Source: Betaproteobacteria bacterium SG8_40 (GTDB lineage Bacteria > Pseudomonadota > Gammaproteobacteria > Burkholderiales > Eutrophovitaceae). From it: DNA of 11,361 nt. Positions 7,273-11,361 of the stretch are shown piece after piece; the first letter of the stretch is position 1, and every line of letters starts with the position of its first letter. The notes under the pieces are model-generated. The model made no database searches. It had not been told where the DNA came from and was given only the letters and a program-made list of their open reading frames with translations. The stretch is taken from NCBI GenBank assembly GCA_001304425.1, contig LJTS01000054.1:1-11361 (forward strand). Reading direction: 5' to 3'. The position numbers were made by a program, and so were the translations under genes.

Positions 7273-7755
7273 CTATTTGACCTCGAACTCCTGTACGACA
7301 AGCTCGTCCGGGCCGTCGCTGATCACGAAGCGCCAGACACCCGGCCGCAGATCGGCCGCGTCGCGGGCATGGTAGCCGGAACAACCGTAGGCCGTGCCGT
7401 CACGAACCTTGAACAACCGCGGCACGCTGTAGCCGCTGTTTTCACCGCCCTGCTTTGCACCCAGGCCCGGATGTGTAAGCGATTCGACCAGCATGTAACT
7501 GTCGTCGTCGAAAAAATCGACAAACGCCTCGAAACAAAACCCGAATCGCACCGCTTCTCCATTCGGGATCGTGGCGGTCTTCCTGATCAATTTGTGCTTG
7601 TTTGAATACACTCCGTACTCGACTACCTTGCCCGGCGTTTGCGCCATTGCGGGCGGCGTCGAAAAGGCTGCGGCCGCAAGCGCCACTGCGATCAAGCAAG
7701 TCAATAACCCGCCGGCATGACTTCCCCCGCGTAAAGCCACCCGTCCCGGCCTCAC
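7273..7755 (-). CDS. Exported DUF3859-like protein between parE and parC
   Basis: A 160-residue predicted secreted protein. The N-terminus is basic (MRPGRVALRGG), followed by the hydrophobic core LLTCLIAVALAAAAF (17-31) and a likely signal peptidase I site after AMA (36-38), giving a mature protein of about 122 residues. Cys20 is not in a lipobox. The mature part runs VVEYGVYSNKHKLIRKTATI, then FGFCFEAFVDFFDDDSYML, and ends PGVWRFVISDGPDELVVQEF. This resembles DUF3859 (an early GVY, a central FGF-F motif and a final PG-W-F-I-DG strand), although I could not run a profile search. The GTG start at 7755 overlaps the parE TGA in GTGA, indicating translational coupling. An internal GTG (7740) would still leave a signal peptide. 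Two Cys (54 and 119 in this numbering) could form a periplasmic disulfide. Its function and any link to topoisomerase IV are unknown. Confidence 0.75.
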   Translation of the reverse strand: MRPGRVALRGGSHAGGLLTCLIAVALAAAAFSTPPAMAQTPGKVVEYGVYSNKHKLIRKTATIPNGEAVRFGFCFEAFVDFFDDDSYMLVESLTHPGLGAKQGGENSGYSVPRLFKVRDGTAYGCSGYHARDAADLRPGVWRFVISDGPDELVVQEFEVK

Positions 7756-9740
7756 GATATGTCCGCTTCAACAAGGTTGCCGTAGGTCTCCATCCACTCG
7801 CGCCGCTGCGAGGCGTTCTCACGGGCCATCATCATGTTGAAGATTTCCTGCGAGTGATCGGCCGCGTCTGCAATGGACACCCGCAGCACGCGCCGGGTAT
7901 CGGGGTTGAGCGTCGTCTCCCACAGCTGTTCCGGGCTCATTTCGCCGAGCCCCTTGAAGCGGCTCACCGTCCACGCGCCTTCGCGCACGCCTTCGTCAAC
8001 CAGCTTCGCCTCGAGCATGCCCAACTCCTGGTCATCGAGAGCGTAGAGCTTGCGCGCCGGCTTGTTTTTTCCATGGGCCGGCACGTCGATGCGAAACAGC
8101 GGCGGTTGCGCCACGAAAACGTGGCCATCCAGAATGAGCTTCGGGAAATGGCGGAAGAACAGCGTCAGCAGCAACACCTGGATGTGCGCACCATCGACAT
8201 CGGCGTCGGCCAGGATATTGATCCGCTTGTAACGCAGCCCCGACAAGTCAACATTCGACTCGCGCGTGTGATGATCTACACCGATGGCGAGCGCAATGGC
8301 CTCGATTTCCTTGTTCGAGTACAGGGAGTCGGCCGAGTCCTGCCAGGTGTTCTTGGGTTTGCCCTTGAGCGGAAGAATCGCCTGGAACTCCTTGTCACGC
8401 GCCGCCTTGGCAGACCCGCCGGCCGAATCGCCTTCGACGATAAACAGTTCGTTGCGGTCGGGGTCGTCCGAAGCACAGTCGGTGAGTTTTCCCGGCAACA
8501 GCGCGACGCCGGAGAGCTTGCGCCGCTCGACCTTCTGCGCGGCACGGGTGCGGTTCATTGCCTGGCGGATCACCAGTTCGGCAATGCGCTTGCCCTCATC
8601 CACATGCTGGTTCAGCCACAACTCGATCGGGTCGCGCACCATCTGGGACACAAGTTTCACCGCATCGCGCGAGATGAGTTCGTTCTTGACCTGGCCCTTG
8701 AATTGAGGATCCAGCATCTTGCAGGCAAGCACATAACTGGCACGCGACCAGACATCCTCCGGGACCACTTTCAGTCCGCGCTGGCCCATGGCGTGATGGT
8801 CGATAAAACTCTTGATCGCCTGGTAAACGCCCTCACGCAACCCGGACACATGCGTTCCGCCCTGGCGCGTGGGAATCATGTTGACATATGACTCGGTGAC
8901 CACATCGCCTTCAGGTGTCCAGGCGATGGCCCACATCGCGCCCTCGCCCTCGGCAAAGCTGTCGGATTCGGATTGCGCAGTGATGTAGCGCTCACCCATG
9001 AAGGTGTCGGCAACCGGTTCGCTGCCGGAAATCGCAGAGGCGAAATATCCGCTGATACCGTCCGGAAAATGCCAGGTCTGTTGTTCGATCTTCTTGTTCT
9101 TTTCGATGCCAAGGCTGAACTTCACCCCCGGCAACAGCATCGCCTTGGCTCTGAGCAGCAATGCAATATCGGCGACGGCGAATTTCGCAGTGTCGAAATA
9201 CTTCGGGTCCGGCCAGAACCGCACGCGCGTGCCCGACTCGCGCGGGCCAACCTTGCCGGCTTTCCTGAGCGCCTGCTTGACCTTGCCGTTGGGACCGAAA
9301 ACCAGCGAGTGGAGCGAGCCGTCGCGCTTTACATCGACTTCGAGACGAGTTGAAAGTGCATTGCTGACGCACACCCCGACACCGTGCAGTCCGCCGGCGA
9401 TGCGGTAGGCGGCGTCCTTGTCGGTCTTGCGAAACTTGCCGCCGGAATGCAGCGTGGTGAAGATGACCTGCACGGCAGGGATCTTCTTGCGCGGATGCAA
9501 ATCGACCGGTATCCCGCGGCCGTCGTCGATGACTTCCGCCGACCCGTCTTCATACAGGGTAACAGCGACGTTTTTCGCGAATCCGGCCAGGCCTTCATCA
9601 GAAGCGTTGTCGACAATCTCGATCAGTGCATGATTCGGATTGACCGGGTCGGTATACATGCCCGGCCGATGCAGTATCGGTGACAGGTCTTCGAGGATTT
9701 CAATATCTTCTGCAGTGTAGGAGTCGTTTTTCTTGGTCAT
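7752..9740 (-). CDS. parE: DNA topoisomerase IV subunit B (ParE)
   Basis: ATPase subunit of topoisomerase IV; it captures the transported DNA segment and drives strand passage through ParC. 662 residues from ATG 9740. GHKL ATPase motifs: EIVDNASDE (Glu41 general base, Asn45 Mg ligand), VIDDGRGIPVD (about 70-80) and GGLHGVGVCVSNALS (116-130). The transducer carries SYVNMIPTRQGGTHVSGLREG (about 284-304, Q-GG loop). TOPRIM: FIVEGDSAGGSA with Glu436, then LADADVDGAHI with Asp512, Asp514 and Asp516. The end matches ParE (RFKGLGEMSPEQLWETTLNP, YGNLVEADIS). There is no insertion of the kind that brings Gram-negative GyrB to about 800 residues, so ParE rather than GyrB. An in-frame ATG at 9806 would add 22 residues that do not match the family and would overlap the leader hairpin, so it was rejected. 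No clear Shine-Dalgarno precedes ATG 9740. TAAAAT (minus strand, 9921-9926) is only a weak possible -10. Confidence 0.97.
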   Translation of the reverse strand: MTKKNDSYTAEDIEILEDLSPILHRPGMYTDPVNPNHALIEIVDNASDEGLAGFAKNVAVTLYEDGSAEVIDDGRGIPVDLHPRKKIPAVQVIFTTLHSGGKFRKTDKDAAYRIAGGLHGVGVCVSNALSTRLEVDVKRDGSLHSLVFGPNGKVKQALRKAGKVGPRESGTRVRFWPDPKYFDTAKFAVADIALLLRAKAMLLPGVKFSLGIEKNKKIEQQTWHFPDGISGYFASAISGSEPVADTFMGERYITAQSESDSFAEGEGAMWAIAWTPEGDVVTESYVNMIPTRQGGTHVSGLREGVYQAIKSFIDHHAMGQRGLKVVPEDVWSRASYVLACKMLDPQFKGQVKNELISRDAVKLVSQMVRDPIELWLNQHVDEGKRIAELVIRQAMNRTRAAQKVERRKLSGVALLPGKLTDCASDDPDRNELFIVEGDSAGGSAKAARDKEFQAILPLKGKPKNTWQDSADSLYSNKEIEAIALAIGVDHHTRESNVDLSGLRYKRINILADADVDGAHIQVLLLTLFFRHFPKLILDGHVFVAQPPLFRIDVPAHGKNKPARKLYALDDQELGMLEAKLVDEGVREGAWTVSRFKGLGEMSPEQLWETTLNPDTRRVLRVSIADAADHSQEIFNMMMARENASQRREWMETYGNLVEADIS

Positions 9741-9784
9741 GGAGTTTCGGCGGTAAAACAAGAGCCTGCACGGGAGGTGGGCGC

Positions 9785-9804
9785 GCCTGATCGAATGATC
9801 AGGC
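9785..9804 (-). promoter_or_regulatory. Perfect 8-bp stem-loop in the presumed parE leader
   Basis: GCCTGATC (9785-9792) and GATCAGGC (9797-9804) form a perfect 8-bp stem with a 4-nt loop, 44 bp upstream of the parE ATG on the minus strand. The following leader (minus strand) is C-rich and contains TTGTTTTACC, but no T-tract directly follows the stem, so it is not a standard terminator. It could be an operator for a dimeric repressor or an RNA element stabilising the parE-DUF3859-parC transcript. Inference only. Confidence 0.4.
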
Positions 9805-9978
9805 ATACCTGGAGAGCGCGGTGGACAGTTTTTCGCCTGGCGGCGTCGGGAGTTGCAGACAACGCGTTGGCTACCGGATGACGTACGCGCGCTCTGGTCG
9901 GGTTCAATCTCACGGCGCGTATTTTAGGCAAGCTAACGGCCGGCTGCACGCGCAAATTGAAAATATGGTCACGAATGC

Positions 9979-9993
9979 CGCGACGGCGTCGCG
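9979..9993 (-). terminator. GC-rich hairpin after the LysR-type regulator gene (weak terminator candidate)
   Basis: CGCGACG-G-CGTCGCG is a perfect odd-length palindrome starting 28 bp past the regulator's stop codon on the minus strand. It would fold as a 6-bp stem with a 3-nt loop. The bases that follow on the minus strand (GCATTCGTGACC) contain no T-tract, so intrinsic termination would be inefficient. The rest of the 280-bp stretch between this regulator and parE holds only the parE leader hairpin and no gene that I can support. Confidence 0.25.
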
Positions 9994-10020
9994 TGGATTC
10001 GAAGCGGCGCGCACGACTCC

Positions 10021-10986
10021 TCAGCTCCTGGACGGAACGGCAACACCGGGTTTGGAGCGTATGCGCGGCACCGGGCGCGACGGACTGCGCGGATGCAGCA
10101 ACGGGATTTTCAGAAATTCCTCGTGCATGAATTCGACAAACAACTTGACTTTGCGCGACAGCAACCGCGCCGAAGGGTAAACCGCACTGATGCGGATCGG
10201 CGCCGGCGCGAACCGCGTCAGAACCTGAACCAGTTGGCCGCTTTCGATATCTTCGCGCACCAGGAAGGCGGGAATGCTGGCGATGCCCACGCCGCCCAGA
10301 GCGGCGGCGCGTATCGTCATGCCGCTGTTGGCGCGGAAGTCGCCTGTCACCTTGATCGACAGCGGTCCGTCAGGCCCCTCGAACGGCCATTCGTTGGAAA
10401 AAAGGTAGGTATAGGTGATGCAGTTGTGCCTGCTCAGGTCGGCAGGTTCCTTAGGCGTGCCGTGTGCCGCAAGGTAGGCAGGCGAAGCAACGCAAACGCG
10501 CGCGCTGCTGCCAACATGGCGGGCGACCAGTTGGGAATCACCCAGCTCGCCGAAACGGATCGCGACGTCGATACCCTCCTGCACGAGATCGACGTAGCGG
10601 TCGTCCAGCGACAGTTCGATCGCCAGTCCGGGGTACTTGCGCTGGAAAGCCAGCAGTAACGGCATCATGTGCTGGTGCCCGAACGCGACCGGGGTATTCA
10701 CCCGCAGGGTTCCCGTCGGACGGTTCTGCAGGCCGGCAACTTCGGTTTCCATTTCCTGGACTTCATCCAGAATGCGCTGGCAGCGCTCATAGTATTCGCG
10801 CCCCGCTTCGGTCAGCGAAAGCCTGCGGGTCGTGCGGTTGAGCAAACGCACACCGAGTTGTTCCTCGAGAACGGTCATCTGCTTGCTGACCGTCGGCTGG
10901 ATCATGCCGAGTTCGCGCGCAACTGCGGAAAAGCTGCCCGACTCGACTATCCTCACAAACAACTTCATCAGATGAAAGCGGTCCAC
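10021..10986 (-). CDS. LysR-type transcriptional regulator (CrgA/DmlR-like clade)
   Basis: A 321-residue LysR-family regulator. The winged helix-turn-helix spans about residues 5-65 (MDRFHLMKLFVRIVESGSFS, then ARELGMIQPTVSKQMTVLEE, then LLNRTTRRLSLTEAGREYYE), with a linker helix to about 90. The effector-binding domain (about 92-298) begins GTLRVNTPVAFG and includes IDVAIRFGELGDSQLVAR and AALGGVGIASIPAFLVREDI. I chose GTG 10986 because AAGG lies 7 nt upstream and MDRF is the usual start of this clade; an ATG at 10968 would truncate the HTH. The C-terminal tail after residue 298 is basic and proline-rich. The gene has its own sigma70-like promoter (11019-11046) and is divergent from a candidate small RNA. 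LysR regulators often control a divergent neighbour, so the small RNA or an unseen gene beyond the window could be its target. The effector is unknown. Confidence 0.93.
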   Translation of the reverse strand: MDRFHLMKLFVRIVESGSFSAVARELGMIQPTVSKQMTVLEEQLGVRLLNRTTRRLSLTEAGREYYERCQRILDEVQEMETEVAGLQNRPTGTLRVNTPVAFGHQHMMPLLLAFQRKYPGLAIELSLDDRYVDLVQEGIDVAIRFGELGDSQLVARHVGSSARVCVASPAYLAAHGTPKEPADLSRHNCITYTYLFSNEWPFEGPDGPLSIKVTGDFRANSGMTIRAAALGGVGIASIPAFLVREDIESGQLVQVLTRFAPAPIRISAVYPSARLLSRKVKLFVEFMHEEFLKIPLLHPRSPSRPVPRIRSKPGVAVPSRS

Positions 10987-11003
10987 GACTGGCCTTATTT
11001 ACC

Positions 11004-11015
11004 TGCTCCAAAGCA
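11004..11015. promoter_or_regulatory. TGCT-N4-AGCA dyad at the regulator's predicted transcription start
   Basis: The inverted repeat TGCTCCAAAGCA sits just downstream of the predicted -10 of the LysR-type gene, around its transcription start. LysR regulators bind T-N11-A dyads and commonly repress their own gene. This dyad is one base shorter than that consensus, so it is only a possible autoregulatory half of a larger site. Confidence 0.25.
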
Positions 11016-11018
11016 TGA

Positions 11019-11046
11019 ATAATATTCCATCTCGTTTTATTATCAA
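11019..11046 (-). promoter_or_regulatory. Sigma70-type promoter for the LysR-type regulator
   Basis: On the minus strand TTGATA (plus coordinates 11041-11046) and TATTAT (11019-11024) are separated by 16 bp, each matching 5 of 6 consensus bases. The stretch is distinctly AT-rich compared with its surroundings. Transcription would begin near 11012, giving a leader of about 26 nt before the GTG at 10986, with AAGG as ribosome site. A weaker plus-strand pair, TTATCA (11040-11045) and TAGAGT (11063-11068) with 17-bp spacing, overlaps it back to back and could serve the divergent RNA. Confidence 0.6.
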
Positions 11047-11109
11047 TAGCTCCGCATAGGTGTAGAGTGGGGGCCGTTGATGACGCAATGCACCATTTTT
11101 GCACTTCCA

Positions 11110-11229
11110 ATCGGGCTTTCCAAGCCGCTGTTCAAAGGAGACAAGCTGGTGTCTTGCGTGAATCGGTCTTCTCTTTTTCTCCTCCTCCTAAAGAGAAAGC
11201 TTGAAGGGGCCTCATGGCCCCTTTTTTTT
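11110..11229 (+). ncRNA. Candidate small RNA with an anti-Shine-Dalgarno C/U loop
   Basis: About 120 nt ending at a strong Rho-independent terminator; the 5' end is uncertain. Elements in order: a GGCTT/AAGCC mini-hairpin (11114-11126); AAAGGAG (11134-11140); a TTCTCTTT/AAAGAGAA 8-bp stem (11169-11176 with 11190-11197) whose 13-nt loop is TTCTCCTCCTCCT; then the terminator. The loop shows three CTCC/TCC repeats, like the CCUCC anti-SD tail of 16S rRNA. Several bacterial trans-acting sRNAs (for example the CcsR/UpsM 'cuckoo' family of Rhodobacter) present such CUCC motifs in loops to bind Shine-Dalgarno sites, and a U-rich 3' end fits Hfq. AGGAGA (11136-11141) could instead pair with TCTCCT (11178-11183). 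A 5' end near 11113 would fit the sigma54-like ATGCAC-N5-TTGCA (11089-11104), which lacks the full -24 GG. A 5' end near 11075 would fit the weak sigma70 pair starting at 11040. No coding potential is evident. Confidence 0.5.
11204..11229 (+). terminator. Rho-independent terminator
   Basis: AAGGGGCC (11204-11211), loop TCAT (11212-11215), GGCCCCTT (11216-11223), an 8-bp perfect stem, with a run of eight T's at 11222-11229. It is oriented to end plus-strand transcripts; on the minus strand no T-tract follows. No plus-strand protein gene ends just before it, which is the main reason to propose a small RNA upstream. Confidence 0.9.
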
Positions 11230-11361
11230 CGCCCCGCCCCTTTGCCGATTTGGCCGGATTGCCGAACCCCGGGGACCGGAAGCGAATCGTACCGGCCGCA
11301 CAGGTCAATTCCGGACACCGCCCGACACCACCGCGTTTGTCTGCGACCCACAGGAAGCCGC
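11230..11361. other. Right-edge region with no supportable gene
   Basis: The last 132 bases after the terminator are GC-rich. Frames open to the window edge exist on both strands, but none has a recognisable domain, a ribosome site or a good start. One minus-strand frame entering from the right edge ends AVVSGGVRN-stop near 11305 and could be the tail of a gene beyond the window, which cannot be decided here. Confidence 0.3.

Noticed and set aside
7273..7755. DUF3859-like protein as a lipoprotein
   Set aside because: Cys20 is preceded by LLT, which does not fit a lipobox. The AMA-Q signal peptidase I site fits better.
7602..8891. 429-codon plus-strand frame inside parE and the DUF3859 gene
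   Set aside because: Antisense shadow; it overlaps two well-supported genes and has no recognisable motifs.
9741..9806. Longer parE start at ATG 9806
   Set aside because: The 22 extra residues do not match ParE, and they would be encoded across the leader hairpin. MTKKNDSY at 9740 fits the family start.
11043..11351. Minus-strand 102-codon frame covering the terminator and small-RNA candidate
   Set aside because: It is antisense to the terminator, has low-complexity Arg-rich composition and overlaps the LysR promoter. There is no homology I recognise.
11080..11361. Plus-strand frame from ATG 11080 open to the window edge (94 codons)
   Set aside because: It runs through the terminator hairpin and T-tract, gives a Ser/Arg/Pro/Leu-rich peptide with no recognisable domain, and lacks a ribosome site at the ATG. 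A stop-free stretch of this length is not rare in GC-rich DNA.

Overview
The window looks like ordinary chromosome from a GC-rich proteobacterium. It is most likely a betaproteobacterium: the ParC and ParE sequences resemble the betaproteobacterial type (for example the ParC block around the catalytic tyrosine, with its GNFGSRDGD and AAMRYTEARL motifs). The genus cannot be fixed from the sequence. No phage, insertion sequence, CRISPR array, tRNA or rRNA was seen.

Left part (1-3141, all minus strand). Transcription runs from a cyclopropane-fatty-acyl-phospholipid-synthase-like methyltransferase (3141-1840) into an FAD oxidoreductase of the DHCR24 / sterol C24-reductase type (1772-429), then into a nitronate monooxygenase that is cut off by the window edge (354-1). 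A CFA-type methyltransferase next to a DHCR24-like flavoprotein is the arrangement known for 10-methyl branched fatty acid synthesis (BfaA/BfaB, also called TmsA/TmsB). The first enzyme would add a methylene group to an unsaturated acyl chain and the second would reduce it to a methyl branch.

Middle (3142-4655). Two small plus-strand genes diverge from that block: a DUF1330 protein and a stand-alone HDOD-domain protein. The HDOD gene converges on parC across a short gap rich in inverted repeats.

Topoisomerase IV block (9740-4656, minus strand). The order is parE, then a small exported DUF3859-like protein whose GTG start overlaps the parE stop (GTGA), then parC. ParC has a long disordered basic N-terminal extension and Ala in place of the usual quinolone-contact Ser. 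A perfect 8-bp hairpin lies in the presumed parE leader.

Right part (9807-11361). A LysR-type regulator (10986-10021, minus strand) has a good sigma70 promoter. Divergent from it on the plus strand is a candidate small RNA. It has a hairpin whose 13-nt loop is a C/U repeat resembling the anti-Shine-Dalgarno end of 16S rRNA, followed by a textbook Rho-independent terminator with eight T's. No convincing protein gene was found in the last 375 bases. The sRNA candidate and the possible branched-fatty-acid pair are the two items most worth following up.
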